In this document: in pieces, positions 40,688 to 50,843 of the stretch
Layout of the letters: each line of letters opens with the position of its first letter
Numbering within the stretch: the first letter of the stretch is position 1
Assembly: GCF_014201465.1 (NCBI RefSeq)
Contig: NZ_JACHEP010000009.1
Span: forward strand, 1-64,000
Direction of reading: 5' to 3'
From: Anoxybacteroides tepidamans
GTDB taxonomy: Bacteria > Bacillota > Bacilli > Bacillales > Anoxybacillaceae
DNA: 64,000 nucleotides
The notes under the pieces: generated by a model
Told to the model about the DNA's origin: nothing
Databases searched by the model: none
Seen by the model: only the letters and a program-made list of their open reading frames with translations
Made by a program: the position numbers and the translations under genes

Positions 40688-41755
40688 ATGCACGTGCAAA
40701 ATGAGCAATTGCGCTTTTTTATTCGCGTGACGAAAGCGTTGCTTGTCGTTGTGTTGCTTTATTTCATCATGAGGATGAAAGGGTTTTGGCTGCCGATTTT
40801 AAATGTGATCTTGACGGTGCTGACGCCGTTTTTGATCGCTGCTTTTATTGCGTACTTGCTGCATCCGATTGTCGAGTACATTCACAAAAAGGGATGGCCG
40901 CGGGCGCTGGCGATTTTACTCATTTATGCCTTTTTTTTCGGTGGGGTCGGATATGGGGCGTACAAAGGCATCCCGATTTTTCTCAAACAGCTGCAAGACA
41001 TGACAGAAAGCCTGCCAATGCTTGTCCATACATATAAATGGTGGACGAACAAAATCCACGACGGAACCGCCACTTGGCCGAAACAGATTCATCAACGCGT
41101 CGAGACAACGATTCTCGAAGTCGAGGCATTGCTAGGGCTATGGCTAACGAAAACGGTCACAAACGTAAAACATCTGCTCAACTCAGCGTTCGTTTTTTTA
41201 CTCGTACCGTTTATCGCCTTTTATATGTTAAAAGATATCGAACTTATCAAAAAAGCGGTTTGGAAACTGACGCCAAAAAAATGGCGGAAAGAAGGGCTCG
41301 CATTTTTAAAAGATATCGATGAATCGCTCGGCAACTATATTCGCGGCCAACTGCTCGTCTGCTTTTTAATCGGAAGCGTTGCGGCGCTCGCCTTTTGGAT
41401 TGCCGGAATGAATTATCCGCTTTTGTTAGGGTTTATCATCGGGGTGACAAATGTGATCCCGTATTTCGGGCCGATTATCGGGGCAGTTCCAGCCGTTCTT
41501 TTAGCGGCCACGGTTTCGCTAAAAATGGTGGTCATTGTCATTAGCATCATTTTTGTCTTGCAGTTTTTAGAAGGCAACATTTTATCGCCTCTCATCGTCG
41601 GGAAAAGTTTGCATATGCATCCGCTCGTCATCATGTTTTCGCTCTTTCTTGGCGGTGAAATCGCGGGAGTCATCGGAATGATTATCGCTGTCCCGTTCGT
41701 CGCCATTTTAAAAGTGTCACTTTTACATGCAAAGGAGCGTTTTCACACACATTGA
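40688..41755 (+). CDS. yrrI: AI-2E family transporter (YrrI-like)
   Basis: A 355-residue membrane protein of the AI-2E/PerM family with about eight helices. Family segments are VLTPFLIAAFIAYLLHPIVE, FLLVPFIAFYMLKD, YIRGQLLVCFLIG, GVTNVIPYFGPIIGAVPAVL and GEIAGVIGMIIAVPFVAILK. Members include autoinducer-2 exporters and Na+/H+ antiporters, so the substrate is open. The start ATG has GGAGGGATGC upstream. The alaS promoter overlaps its stop codon. Confidence 0.85.
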   Translation: MHVQNEQLRFFIRVTKALLVVVLLYFIMRMKGFWLPILNVILTVLTPFLIAAFIAYLLHPIVEYIHKKGWPRALAILLIYAFFFGGVGYGAYKGIPIFLKQLQDMTESLPMLVHTYKWWTNKIHDGTATWPKQIHQRVETTILEVEALLGLWLTKTVTNVKHLLNSAFVFLLVPFIAFYMLKDIELIKKAVWKLTPKKWRKEGLAFLKDIDESLGNYIRGQLLVCFLIGSVAALAFWIAGMNYPLLLGFIIGVTNVIPYFGPIIGAVPAVLLAATVSLKMVVIVISIIFVLQFLEGNILSPLIVGKSLHMHPLVIMFSLFLGGEIAGVIGMIIAVPFVAILKVSLLHAKERFHTH

Positions 41756-41780
41756 CAATCAAAGGAAGCTTGTCTATAAT
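41752..41780 (+). promoter_or_regulatory. alaS promoter, consensus sigma-A type
   Basis: TTGACA at 41752-41757 and TATAAT at 41775-41780 with a 17-base spacer match the sigma-A consensus perfectly. The -35 contains the TGA stop (41753-41755) of yrrI. Confidence 0.9.
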
Positions 41781-41794
41781 CTGTGTGAAAAGGT

Positions 41795-42042
41795 TTATAC
41801 ATAAACGCGATGACGGATCGAGTATGTTACAGTCCATCTTAACGCGCATTACGCGCACAGAGAGGAATTTCCGCGGCTGAAAGAAATTCCAGATGAAGGG
41901 TAACAGAACGCTAATCCGGAGCGCAGGTAAAACCTGACGGCGAAGCCACGTTACGGCTTTTAGAGGTGATGGACGTTTGTCCATAAACAGGGTGGTACCG
42001 CGAGCATAACTCTCGTCCCTGAATGGGATGGAGAGTTTTTTT
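41795..42042 (+). promoter_or_regulatory. T-box riboswitch leader of alaS (Ala specifier)
   Basis: Stem I includes the GAGAGGAATTTCCG/GAAATTCC helix and a candidate specifier GCT (Ala) at 41910-41912 in GAACGCTAATCC. The T-box sequence AGGGTGGTACCGCG starts at 41989. A terminator ACTCTC/GAGAGT with seven T ends near 42042. Uncharged tRNA-Ala should favour read-through into alaS. Confidence 0.92.
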
Positions 42043-42075
42043 ATTGATATAAAAAGATAAAGGAGGCAAGTTGTT

Positions 42076-44712
42076 ATGAAGAAATTAACATCTGCACAAG
42101 TTCGCCAAATGTTTTTAGACTTTTTCCAAGAAAAAGGCCATGCTGTAGAACCGAGCGCCTCGCTCATTCCGATTGACGATCCTTCTTTGTTATGGATCAA
42201 CAGCGGCGTTGCGACGTTAAAAAAATATTTTGACGGGCGTGTCATTCCAGACAATCCGCGCATTTGCAACGCGCAAAAATCGATTCGCACAAACGATATT
42301 GAAAACGTCGGAAAAACGGCGCGCCATCATACGTTTTTTGAAATGCTCGGAAACTTCTCGATCGGTGACTATTTCAAACGGGAAGCGATTCATTGGGCAT
42401 GGGAGTTTTTAACGAGCGAAAAATGGATCGGCTTTGATCCGAACCGCTTATCGGTCACCATTCATCCAGAAGATGACGAAGCGTTTGACATTTGGCATAA
42501 AGAAATCGGCCTTCCGGAAGAACGCATTATTCGGTTAGAAGGGAATTTCTGGGATATCGGTGAAGGGCCGAGCGGACCGAATACGGAAATTTTCTATGAC
42601 CGCGGGGAACAATTCGGCAACGACCTAAATGACCCGGAATTATATCCAGGCGGCGAAAATGAACGCTATTTAGAAGTATGGAACCTCGTATTCTCGCAAT
42701 TTAACCATAATCCAGACGGTACATATACACCGCTGCCGAAGAAAAACATCGATACCGGCATGGGATTAGAGCGGATGTGCTCGATTTTGCAAGATGTACC
42801 AACGAACTTTGATACGGACCTTTTCATGCCGATTATTAAAGCAACGGAACAAATTTCCGGTGAGAAATATCGCGTCGATGAAGAAAAAGATGTGGCCTTT
42901 AAAGTGATTGCCGACCACATTCGCACAGTCACGTTTGCAATTGGAGATGGCGCCCTTCCGTCGAATGAAGGACGCGGCTACGTCTTGCGCCGCTTGTTGC
43001 GTCGTGCCGTCCGCTATGCGAAAAAGCTCAATATTAACCGTCCATTTATGTACGAATTAGTGCCGGTCGTCGGCGAAATTATGGTCGACTACTATCCGGA
43101 AGTGAAAGAAAAAACAGAATTTATCCAAAAAGTCATTAAAAACGAAGAAGAACGGTTCCATGAAACGCTTCATGAAGGCTTGGCGATTTTAGCAAGCGTC
43201 ATTCAAAAAGAAAAAGCGCGCGGCAGCAACATGATTTCCGGCGAAGACGTCTTCCGGCTGTACGATACGTACGGCTTTCCGGTTGAATTGACGGAAGAAT
43301 ATGCGCAAGAAGAAGGAATGAACGTCGACCACGACGGGTTTGAACGGGAAATGGAACGGCAGAGGGAACGTGCGCGCGCGGCACGCCAAGAAGTCGATTC
43401 GATGCAAGTGCAAGGCGGTGTACTCGGCAATATTAAAGTCGAAAGCCAATTTGTCGGCTACGATCAACTTCGTACGCAATCGATTGTGACGGTCATCGTG
43501 AAAAACGGGGAGCTGGCCGAAGAAGTCAGCGAAGGCGAAGAAGCACAAATTATGTTAGACGTGACACCGTTTTATGCGGAAAGCGGCGGCCAAATTGCCG
43601 ATCAAGGCTTTATCGAAAATGAAACGACAACAGTGTATGTGAAAGACGTGCAAAAAGCGCCAAACGGACAACATTTACATCACGTCATCGTCGAAAAAGG
43701 AACGCTTAAAAAAGGCGAGACGTATACAGCCTACCTTTTCGAAGACAAGCGCGCCAATATTGTAAAAAACCATACGGCGACGCATTTGTTGCACCAAGCG
43801 TTGAAAGATGTGCTTGGCGTCCATGTCAACCAAGCAGGTTCTTTAGTCGCACCAGACCGCTTGCGCTTTGACTTCTCGCATTTTGGTCAAGTGAAACCGG
43901 AAGAATTAGAGCGAATCGAAGCGATTGTGAACGAAAAAATTTGGCAAAGCCTCCCTGTGCAAATTGACTACAAACCGCTCGATGAAGCGAAAGCGATGGG
44001 CGCGATGGCGCTCTTTGGCGAAAAATACGGCGAAATCGTCCGCGTCGTGCAAGTGGGCGAATACAGCTTAGAGCTTTGCGGCGGCTGCCATGTCACAAAC
44101 ACGGCGGAAATTGGTCTCTTCAAAATTGTATCCGAATCAGGAATTGGCGCAGGCACGCGCCGCATCGAAGCGGTGACAGGCGAAGCGGCCTACCGCTTTA
44201 TGAACGATCAGCTTGCATTATTGCAAGAAGTTGCGCAAAAATTAAAAACGAATCCGAAAGATATCATCGGGCGGATTGACGCATTAATGAGCGAAATTCG
44301 CGAACTGCAGCGCGAAAACGAATCGCTTGCGGCACGCCTAAGCAATATGGAAGCAGCCAATCTTGTCAATAAAGCGACAGAAGTAAACGGCATCAACGTT
44401 CTCGCAAGCAAAGTGAACGCACCAGATATGAACAGTTTACGTACGATGATGGACGAATTAAAGCAAAAGCTCGGTTCAGGCATAATCGTGCTTGCTTCCG
44501 TTCAAGGCGAAAAAGTGAATTTGATTGCCGGCGTTACGAACGATTTAATCGACAAAGGATTCCATGCTGGTAAATTGATTAAAGAAGTCGCCACCCGTTG
44601 TGGCGGCAGCGGCGGCGGCCGTGCAGATATGGCGCAAGCCGGAGGAAAAGACGCGAACAAAGTGGGCGAAGCGCTACAATTTGTCGAAGAATGGGTAAAA
44701 TCCGTTTTATAA
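42076..44712 (+). CDS. alaS: Alanyl-tRNA synthetase
   Basis: An 878-residue class II enzyme, full length. The N-terminal catalytic core starts [20 protein letters not shown] with [19 protein letters not shown] and [19 protein letters not shown]. The editing domain has [16 protein letters not shown] and [10 protein letters not shown] (zinc His/Cys), and the C-terminal DHHA1/C-Ala domain ends [17 protein letters not shown]. It is controlled by the upstream T-box. AAAGGAGGCAAGTTGTT precedes the ATG. Confidence 0.97.
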   Translation: MKKLTSAQVRQMFLDFFQEKGHAVEPSASLIPIDDPSLLWINSGVATLKKYFDGRVIPDNPRICNAQKSIRTNDIENVGKTARHHTFFEMLGNFSIGDYFKREAIHWAWEFLTSEKWIGFDPNRLSVTIHPEDDEAFDIWHKEIGLPEERIIRLEGNFWDIGEGPSGPNTEIFYDRGEQFGNDLNDPELYPGGENERYLEVWNLVFSQFNHNPDGTYTPLPKKNIDTGMGLERMCSILQDVPTNFDTDLFMPIIKATEQISGEKYRVDEEKDVAFKVIADHIRTVTFAIGDGALPSNEGRGYVLRRLLRRAVRYAKKLNINRPFMYELVPVVGEIMVDYYPEVKEKTEFIQKVIKNEEERFHETLHEGLAILASVIQKEKARGSNMISGEDVFRLYDTYGFPVELTEEYAQEEGMNVDHDGFEREMERQRERARAARQEVDSMQVQGGVLGNIKVESQFVGYDQLRTQSIVTVIVKNGELAEEVSEGEEAQIMLDVTPFYAESGGQIADQGFIENETTTVYVKDVQKAPNGQHLHHVIVEKGTLKKGETYTAYLFEDKRANIVKNHTATHLLHQALKDVLGVHVNQAGSLVAPDRLRFDFSHFGQVKPEELERIEAIVNEKIWQSLPVQIDYKPLDEAKAMGAMALFGEKYGEIVRVVQVGEYSLELCGGCHVTNTAEIGLFKIVSESGIGAGTRRIEAVTGEAAYRFMNDQLALLQEVAQKLKTNPKDIIGRIDALMSEIRELQRENESLAARLSNMEAANLVNKATEVNGINVLASKVNAPDMNSLRTMMDELKQKLGSGIIVLASVQGEKVNLIAGVTNDLIDKGFHAGKLIKEVATRCGGSGGGRADMAQAGGKDANKVGEALQFVEEWVKSVL

Positions 44713-44790
44713 TTGTTTCATAATGGTGTACAATGGATGTAAGAGGTGGAGATGCCAGATTTCTCTGAATCGAGAGCGAGGTGCATGACG

Positions 44791-45054
44791 GTGAGCTCAT
44801 TTGATCAAACGATGCGATTTAATTTTCCTGAAGAGCCTGCAGAAACGAACGTCCGTGAAGTACTATTAACCGTATATGAGGCTCTTCAAGAAAAAGGGTA
44901 CAATCCGATCAATCAAATTGTTGGCTATTTATTATCTGGCGACCCCGCTTACATCCCGCGCCATAAAGACGCGCGAACCCTCATTCGCAAAATTGAACGG
45001 GATGAATTAATCGAGGAATTGGTGAAATTCTATTTAACGACAGCACGCCGCTAA
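44791..45054 (+). CDS. yrzL: IreB family regulatory phosphoprotein (YrzL, DUF965)
   Basis: An 87-residue protein starting [11 protein letters not shown], with the conserved [40 protein letters not shown] and [14 protein letters not shown] blocks. The Enterococcus orthologue IreB is a substrate of the IreK Ser/Thr kinase and affects cephalosporin resistance. GTG 44791 matches the family start and has GAGGTG seven bases upstream; longer in-frame starts are not supported. It leads the yrzL-ruvX-yrzB cluster. Confidence 0.9.
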   Translation: MSSFDQTMRFNFPEEPAETNVREVLLTVYEALQEKGYNPINQIVGYLLSGDPAYIPRHKDARTLIRKIERDELIEELVKFYLTTARR

Positions 45055-45156
45055 CACAATTAACAACGGACATGCGAACAGATGAGCGTAGTAGCTAAAA
45101 AGCGGACGTTGTCACGGAGCTGCATGGAAGGAAACAAATACTGAAAGGATTGACGT

Positions 45157-45573
45157 ATGCGCGCATTAGGGCTTGATTTAGGAACGAAAACGCTCGGGGT
45201 AGCGGTAAGCGATGAGCTAGGCTGGACGGCTCAAGGAATTGAAACGATTCCGATCGATGAGGAAAAAAAGCAGTTCGGCTTAAAGCGGTTGCGCGAGATT
45301 ATTAAAGAGTATAACGTGGGAACGATCGTGCTCGGCTTTCCGAAAAACATGAACGGAACGGTAGGGCCGCGCGGCGAAGCGAGTGAACGTTTTGCCGAGT
45401 TGCTAAAAAAAGAATTTTCTTTGCCGGTCGTTTTATGGGACGAGCGTCTTTCGACCATGGCGGCCGAACGCATGCTGATCGCTGCCGATGTCAGCCGCAA
45501 AAAGCGGAAAAAAGTAATTGATAAGATGGCAGCAGTGATGATTTTGCAATCTTACCTCGACAGTAAACAATAA
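45157..45573 (+). CDS. ruvX: Holliday junction resolvase-like RuvX/YqgF
   Basis: A 138-residue RNase H-fold protein (YrrK). Motifs are [19 protein letters not shown] with the first catalytic Asp, [16 protein letters not shown], and [15 protein letters not shown], with Asp in [15 protein letters not shown] near the end. Family members are implicated in rRNA 16S 5'-end maturation and possibly junction resolution. It overlaps the region of yrzB closely and forms the alaS-downstream cluster conserved in Firmicutes. Confidence 0.92.
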   Translation: MRALGLDLGTKTLGVAVSDELGWTAQGIETIPIDEEKKQFGLKRLREIIKEYNVGTIVLGFPKNMNGTVGPRGEASERFAELLKKEFSLPVVLWDERLSTMAAERMLIAADVSRKKRKKVIDKMAAVMILQSYLDSKQ

Positions 45574-45587
45574 TGGAGGAAATGAAT

Positions 45588-45881
45588 ATGGAACACGGTG
45601 AAAAACATATTACCGTCGTAGACGAAAACGGAAATGAGCAATTATGCGAAGTATTATTTACATTTGAATCGGAAGACTTCGGAAAGTCATACGTCTTTTA
45701 CTATCCGATTGGCGCAGAATATGATGACGAGGAAGAAACAGAAATTCACGTATCCGCCTTTATCCCTGGCGAAGGTGAGCAAGAAGGAGAACTTCAGCCG
45801 ATCGAAACAGAAGAAGAATGGGACATGATCGAAGAAGTGTGGAACACGTTTTGCGCTGAGCAAGAAGAAGACGAAGAATAA
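45588..45881 (+). CDS. yrzB: DUF1292 family protein (YrzB)
   Basis: A 97-residue acidic protein starting [20 protein letters not shown], with [20 protein letters not shown] and [17 protein letters not shown]. This is the YrzB/DUF1292 type, function unknown. Three in-frame ATGs lie close together; the third (45588) is eight bases after GGAGG and matches the family start. It follows ruvX by 14 bases. Confidence 0.9.
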   Translation: MEHGEKHITVVDENGNEQLCEVLFTFESEDFGKSYVFYYPIGAEYDDEEETEIHVSAFIPGEGEQEGELQPIETEEEWDMIEEVWNTFCAEQEEDEE

Positions 45882-45882
45882 G

Positions 45883-45911
45883 GATGGCTGAACGAGCCAT
45901 CTTTTTTTTTG
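45883..45911 (+). terminator. yrzB terminator
   Basis: GATGGCT (45883-45889) pairs with AGCCATC (45895-45901), followed by nine T. Confidence 0.9.
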
Positions 45912-45984
45912 CAGAAAAAGAAAAGTCATAGCGAAAAATGCAAAAATTTGTAGTATAATATGTCGAGAATGGAGGGAGGATTTG

Positions 45985-47079
45985 ATGGAGCAGAACGGAC
46001 TTGTTCCAAAAGATATGCAAATAGTGCGAAAAGCCGTATTGATCATCAGCGCAGCGATTGTTTTGATCGTGGCGGCGATCGTTGTAGGAAGTTATATATA
46101 TATTAAGTCCGCATTGCAGCCGGTCAATCCGAACGACAAAAGTGTTGTTCATATATCGATTCCGATCGGTTCTTCTGTGAGCGATATTGCGGCGAAACTG
46201 GAGAAAAACGGGGTCATTAAAAGCGCCGCCGTGTTTCGCTATTATGTCAAATTTAAAAATCATGCCGATTTCCAAGCGGGGGATTACAAACTGACTAGGG
46301 CGATGACGTTAGAGGAGATTATCGCTGCTTTAAAAACGGGAAAAGTCGTGGAAGAAATGAAATTGAAAATCACGATTCCGGAAGGAAAACAATTGACACA
46401 AATCGCTACCATTATTGCCCAAAAAACAGGATATAAACAAGAAGATGTGATGAAAAAGCTGAATGACCGCTCATACATTCAAGAACTGATTCAAAAATAT
46501 CCAATGGTTTTATCAACGGAAGTACTAAATAAAAATATTCGGTATCCGCTCGAAGGATATTTATTCCCGGCCACGTACTCTTTTCCGGAAGAAAAACCAC
46601 CGCTTCCAACGATCATTGAAGCGATGATTGCCAAAACGGCGGATGTGCTGGCGAAATACGAAGTTGAAATGGGGGATATGGACTTTACTCCGCATCGGCT
46701 GTTGACGATGGCGTCGTTAATTGAAGCGGAAGCAACAGAAAAAGCCGATCGACAAAAAATTGCGAGCGTGTTTTATAACCGCTTGCGCATCGGCATGCCG
46801 TTGCAAACAGATCCGACCGTTCTTTATGCGCTCGGAAAGCATAAGGAGCGCGTCTATTATGAAGACTTAAAAGTGAACTCTCCTTACAATACGTACATTC
46901 ATCAAGGGCTGCCGCCGGGCCCGATTGCCAGTCCAGGAGAAATGTCGATTCAAGCAGCGCTCGAACCAGCGGAAACAACTTACCTTTATTTTTTGGCTAC
47001 TCCAGCAGGAGATGTCATCTTTACGAACACTTTGGCGGAACATAACCGCGAAAAAGCAAAATATATTAGAAAAGAATAA
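45985..47079 (+). CDS. mltG: Endolytic murein transglycosylase MltG
   Basis: A 364-residue membrane-anchored enzyme (YceG/YrrL) that cuts nascent glycan strands and sets their length. One transmembrane helix lies at VLIISAAIVLIVAAIVVGSY, followed by a LysM-like domain (HISIPIGSSVSDIAAKL). The YceG core contains the catalytic Glu in MASLIEAEATEKADRQKIAS, then VFYNRLRIGMPLQTDPTVLY, TYIHQGLPPGPIASPG and the closing NTLAEHNREKAKY. GGAGGGAGGA precedes ATG 45985. Confidence 0.93.
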   Translation: MEQNGLVPKDMQIVRKAVLIISAAIVLIVAAIVVGSYIYIKSALQPVNPNDKSVVHISIPIGSSVSDIAAKLEKNGVIKSAAVFRYYVKFKNHADFQAGDYKLTRAMTLEEIIAALKTGKVVEEMKLKITIPEGKQLTQIATIIAQKTGYKQEDVMKKLNDRSYIQELIQKYPMVLSTEVLNKNIRYPLEGYLFPATYSFPEEKPPLPTIIEAMIAKTADVLAKYEVEMGDMDFTPHRLLTMASLIEAEATEKADRQKIASVFYNRLRIGMPLQTDPTVLYALGKHKERVYYEDLKVNSPYNTYIHQGLPPGPIASPGEMSIQAALEPAETTYLYFLATPAGDVIFTNTLAEHNREKAKYIRKE

Positions 47080-47153
47080 AAATCTTCGCATTTCGTTTCG
47101 TTTTATGATAGTATATATAAAGTTATGGGTATATCTCATTATATATTCCCTTC

Positions 47154-47183
47154 ATAAGAGTCTGTTTCGGACTCTTATTTTTA
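47154..47183 (+). terminator. Terminator between mltG and trmR
   Basis: ATAAGAGTC (47154-47162) pairs with GACTCTTAT (47170-47178), followed by TTTTTA. The trmR ribosome-binding site GAGGAGG follows within ten bases. Confidence 0.8.
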
Positions 47184-47198
47184 CGAGGAGGAATTGTA

Positions 47199-47852
47199 TT
47201 GTTATCAGAGGAACTGGTGCGGTATGTAGAAACGCTCATCCCCAACCGTGAGCCCATCGTTCAGGAGATGGAAGCGTATGCCAAAGAACATCGCGTGCCG
47301 ATTATGGACATCATCGGGATCGAAGCGATGCTGTATATATTACAGATTATTCAGCCAAAGAGCATTTTTGAAATTGGTACCGCGATTGGTTATTCGGCGA
47401 TTCGTATGGCGATGAAGCTGCCGGATGCGCGCATCGTGACAGTTGAACGGGATCAAGAGCGATATGAACGGGCGCTTTTTTATATGGAACGAACTAAAAC
47501 GTGCGATCAAATTGATGTGTTGTTTGGTGATGCGCTTGAATTATACAATGAAGTGGAAAAGCACGCGCCGTTTGATGTCATGTTTATCGACGCGGCAAAA
47601 GGGCAATATGAGCGTTTTTTTCGCATGTATGAACCGCTTTTAGCTGACGGCGGCGTTGTGATTACGGATAACGTGCTATTTAAAGGGCTTGTCGCAGCTG
47701 ATGCACCGATTGAAAATAAACGAATGCGCCAATTAGCGAAAAAAATTCGCGAATATAACGAATGGCTGATGCGCCGCCTAGACTATGACACCGTCATTTT
47801 ACCAATCGGCGACGGCATTGCTATATCGAAAAAACGAGGTGAAATGAAGTGA
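47199..47852 (+). CDS. trmR: tRNA 5-hydroxyuridine methyltransferase TrmR (YrrM)
   Basis: A 217-residue class I SAM-dependent O-methyltransferase. The SAM motif is IFEIGTAIGYSAIRMA, and metal/substrate segments are DVMFIDAAKGQYERFF and GGVVITDNVLFKG. In B. subtilis TrmR converts 5-hydroxyuridine-34 to 5-methoxyuridine. The hydroxylation genes trhP1 and trhP2 follow, so the whole mo5U34 route is encoded together. TTG 47199 has GAGGAGGAATTGTA upstream. The stop overlaps trhP1. Confidence 0.9.
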   Translation: MLSEELVRYVETLIPNREPIVQEMEAYAKEHRVPIMDIIGIEAMLYILQIIQPKSIFEIGTAIGYSAIRMAMKLPDARIVTVERDQERYERALFYMERTKTCDQIDVLFGDALELYNEVEKHAPFDVMFIDAAKGQYERFFRMYEPLLADGGVVITDNVLFKGLVAADAPIENKRMRQLAKKIREYNEWLMRRLDYDTVILPIGDGIAISKKRGEMK

Positions 47853-48778
47853 AAAAACCGGAATTGTTAGTCACCCCAACGAGCGTTGCTCATATTCATG
47901 GCCTTGCGAAAGCAGGGGCGGATGCGGTATTAATTGGCGAGCAGCGCTACGGGTTGCGGCTTGCTGGCGAGTTTACCCGAAAAGACGTTCGAGAAGCGGT
48001 AGATGTGGCGCGCGGGTATGGCATTCGCGTATATGTGGCGATGAATGCCCTTTTTCATAACGACAAAGTCGATGAACTCGGCGATTACGTTCGCTTTTTG
48101 GCAGATACAGGTGTCGATGCGATCGTATTTGGCGACCCTGCTGTGTTAATGACCGTGAGGGAAACCGCGCCGCATATGAAACTGCATTGGAATACAGAAA
48201 CGACGGCAACGAACTGGTATGCGTGTAACTATTGGGGGCGAAAAGGAGCGAAGCGTGCTGTGTTGGCCCGCGAGTTGAACATGGACGCAATCATCGAAAT
48301 TAAACAACATGCCGAAGTCGAAATTGAAGTGCAAGTGCATGGCATGGCGTGCATGTTCCAGTCGAAGCGTTCATTGATTGGCAACTATTTCGAATATCAA
48401 GGAAAAGTAATGGAAATCGAGAAAAAGAAATATGAAAAAGGCATGTTTTTATACGATAAAGAACGCGATAACAAATACCCGATTTTCGAAGACGAAAACG
48501 GCACGCACATTATGAGCCCGAACGACATTTGCATTATTGACGAGCTCGAAGACATGGTCGATGCGGGCATTGACAGCTTTAAAATTGATGGCGTGCTTCA
48601 TGAACAGGACTACATTACAAAAGTGACGCAGTTGTATCGCCGCGCGATTGATTTATGCGCCGAACATCGAGAGCGATACGAAGCGGAAAAAGGACAGCTA
48701 CTTGCGCAAATCGAAGCGATTCAGCCGAAACATCGCCCGTTAGATACAGGATTTTTCTTTAAAGAAACGGTGTACTAA
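47849..48778 (+). CDS. trhP1: Peptidase U32 family protein, tRNA U34 hydroxylation (TrhP1/YrrN)
   Basis: A 309-residue U32-family protein, KKPELLVTPTSVAHIHGLAK at the N-terminus and VQVHGMACMFQSKRSLIGNY as the U32 signature region. In B. subtilis YrrN and YrrO are needed for prephenate-dependent hydroxylation of tRNA U34. Compared with its paralogue next door it lacks the dense Cys cluster that is a candidate Fe-S ligand set. GTG start overlaps the trmR stop, so the two are translationally coupled. Confidence 0.88.
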   Translation: MKKPELLVTPTSVAHIHGLAKAGADAVLIGEQRYGLRLAGEFTRKDVREAVDVARGYGIRVYVAMNALFHNDKVDELGDYVRFLADTGVDAIVFGDPAVLMTVRETAPHMKLHWNTETTATNWYACNYWGRKGAKRAVLARELNMDAIIEIKQHAEVEIEVQVHGMACMFQSKRSLIGNYFEYQGKVMEIEKKKYEKGMFLYDKERDNKYPIFEDENGTHIMSPNDICIIDELEDMVDAGIDSFKIDGVLHEQDYITKVTQLYRRAIDLCAEHRERYEAEKGQLLAQIEAIQPKHRPLDTGFFFKETVY

Positions 48779-48799
48779 ATGAACGAGAAGGGGGGATGA

Positions 48800-50068
48800 A
48801 TGATGTTGAAAAATGATAAAATTTCCAAAATCATTGACGGGAAGCGCGTCATCGTGAAAAAGCCCGAACTATTGGCGCCGGCCGGAAACCTCGAAAAGCT
48901 CAAAGTGGCCGTTCATTACGGAGCAGACGCCGTCTTTATCGGCGGGCAAGAATACGGGCTTCGTTCGAATGCCGATAATTTTACGCTCGAAGAAATGGCG
49001 GAAGGCGTCCGTTTTGCGAGCCAATATGGTGCGAAAATTTATGTGACGACGAACATTTATGCCCATAACGAAAATATGCCGGGATTGGAAGAGTATTTAC
49101 AAGGCCTTCAAGAAGCCGGCGTGCACGGCATTATCGTCGCTGACCCACTCATTATTGAAGCGGCTCGCCGCGTCGCACCGAAACTCGAAGTGCATTTAAG
49201 TACGCAACAGTCGCTTACAAACTGGAAAGCGGTGCAGTTTTGGAAAGAAGAAGGGCTCGAGCGTGTCGTGCTCGCCCGCGAAACGAGCGCCGAAGAAATT
49301 CGTGAAATTAAAGAGAAAGTGGATATCGAAATTGAAGCGTTTATCCACGGGGCGATGTGTATTGCCTATTCTGGTCGGTGTGTATTAAGCAACCATATGA
49401 CTGCCCGCGACTCAAACCGCGGCGGCTGCTGTCAATCGTGCCGCTGGGACTATGACTTGTACAAGCTCGATGGCGATCGCGAAATCGCTTTATTTGATGA
49501 AAACGATGATCCGTTTGCGATGAGCCCGAAAGACCTCAATCTCATTCAATCGATTCCGAAAATGATTGAATTAGGCATCGATAGCTTGAAAATTGAAGGA
49601 CGGATGAAATCCATTCACTATGTTGCGACCGTCGTCAGCGTATACCGCAAAGTCATCGATGCGTATTGTGCCGACCCGGACAACTTTGTCATTCGCCAAG
49701 AATGGCTCGATGAGCTCGACAAATGCGCCAATCGCGATACAGCGCCGGCCTTTTTTGAAGGAGTGCCGGGCTATAAAGAGCAAATGTTTGGCATCCACAG
49801 CAAAAAAACGACGTACGACTTCGCCGGCTTTGTATTGGATTACGACCGCGAAACGAAAATCGTGACATTGCAACAGCGCAACTTCTTTAAGCCGGGCGAT
49901 ACGGTCGAATTTTTCGGACCAGAAATTGAAAACTTTACGCAAACGGTCGGAACGATTTGGGACGAAGATGGAAACGAGCTCGATGCAGCGCGCCACCCGC
50001 TGCAAATCGTGAAATTTAAAGTGGAGAAAGAAGTCTTCCCATACAACATGATGAGAAAGGAGCAATAA
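48800..50068 (+). CDS. trhP2: Peptidase U32 family protein, tRNA U34 hydroxylation (TrhP2/YrrO)
   Basis: A 422-residue U32-family protein. The N-terminal half parallels TrhP1 ([20 protein letters not shown]). The U32 signature region [20 protein letters not shown] leads into [12 protein letters not shown], a Cys cluster that probably binds an Fe-S centre; more Cys lie at DAYCADPDN and DKCANRD. A C-terminal beta domain follows ([20 protein letters not shown]). With TrhP1 it makes ho5U34, the substrate of TrmR. AAGGGGGGATGAATG supplies the ribosome-binding site. Confidence 0.9.
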   Translation: MMLKNDKISKIIDGKRVIVKKPELLAPAGNLEKLKVAVHYGADAVFIGGQEYGLRSNADNFTLEEMAEGVRFASQYGAKIYVTTNIYAHNENMPGLEEYLQGLQEAGVHGIIVADPLIIEAARRVAPKLEVHLSTQQSLTNWKAVQFWKEEGLERVVLARETSAEEIREIKEKVDIEIEAFIHGAMCIAYSGRCVLSNHMTARDSNRGGCCQSCRWDYDLYKLDGDREIALFDENDDPFAMSPKDLNLIQSIPKMIELGIDSLKIEGRMKSIHYVATVVSVYRKVIDAYCADPDNFVIRQEWLDELDKCANRDTAPAFFEGVPGYKEQMFGIHSKKTTYDFAGFVLDYDRETKIVTLQQRNFFKPGDTVEFFGPEIENFTQTVGTIWDEDGNELDAARHPLQIVKFKVEKEVFPYNMMRKEQ

Positions 50069-50069
50069 G

Positions 50070-50705
50070 ATGGGGAAGAAACCGGTTGTCATCGGAGTCG
50101 CGGGTGGCTCCGGTTCGGGGAAAACGAGCGTTGCGAAAGCGATTTATGAACATTTTCAAGGGCATTCGATTTTAATGCTCGAGCAAGACTATTATTACAA
50201 GGATCAAAGCCATCTTCCATTTGAAGAGCGGCTGAAAACGAACTACGATCATCCGCTTGCTTTTGATAACGACTTATTAATCGAGCATCTTCATAAACTG
50301 CTGAATTACGAACCGATTGAAAAACCGGTGTATGATTATACGCTCCATACTCGAGCGAACGAAGTCATTTATGTCGAACCGAAAGATGTCATTATTTTAG
50401 AAGGCATTCTCGTATTGGAAGACGAACGATTGCGCAATTTAATGGATATTAAAGTATATGTTGACACCGATGCCGACATTCGCATCATTCGCCGCTTATT
50501 GCGCGACATTAATGAACGCGGGCGGACGTTAGAATCAGTTATTGACCAATACGTTAACGTCGTTCGTCCGATGCACAATCAGTTTATTGAGCCGACAAAG
50601 CGGTATGCCGACATTATTATCCCGGAAGGCGGACATAATCATGTGGCCATCGATTTAATGGTTACAAAAATTCGAACAATTCTTGAACAAAAGTCTTTTT
50701 TGTAA
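50070..50705 (+). CDS. udk: Uridine kinase
   Basis: A 211-residue pyrimidine-salvage kinase that makes UMP and CMP. The P-loop is [18 protein letters not shown], with the nucleoside-site segment [17 protein letters not shown] and the lid region [32 protein letters not shown] precedes the ATG, one base after the trhP2 stop, so it is part of the same operon, as in B. subtilis. Confidence 0.96.
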   Translation: MGKKPVVIGVAGGSGSGKTSVAKAIYEHFQGHSILMLEQDYYYKDQSHLPFEERLKTNYDHPLAFDNDLLIEHLHKLLNYEPIEKPVYDYTLHTRANEVIYVEPKDVIILEGILVLEDERLRNLMDIKVYVDTDADIRIIRRLLRDINERGRTLESVIDQYVNVVRPMHNQFIEPTKRYADIIIPEGGHNHVAIDLMVTKIRTILEQKSFL

Positions 50706-50781
50706 TAACATAACATAGATACCATTATATACTTTATCGTTTTTGGCTAAAGTTGGCGTACCGCAGTTATCGATCTCGTTT

Positions 50782-50814
50782 GTACGAACGCATTCAGCCG
50801 TTCGTACCTTTTCT
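50782..50814 (+). terminator. Hairpin between udk and greA
   Basis: GTACGAACG (50782-50790) pairs exactly with CGTTCGTAC (50799-50807), followed by CTTTTC. It could be a terminator or attenuator 30 bases before the greA start. Confidence 0.65.
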
Positions 50815-50843
50815 ATACATAAAAATAACAAGGAGGTAAGGAT

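Noticed and set aside
41682-42290. Minus-strand open frame of 202 codons across the alaS leader
   Set aside because: It runs antisense through the consensus promoter, T-box and start of alaS and has no family resemblance.
45760-46275. Minus-strand open frame of 171 codons over yrzB and mltG
   Set aside because: Covers two genes and the terminator between them in antisense; no start signal.
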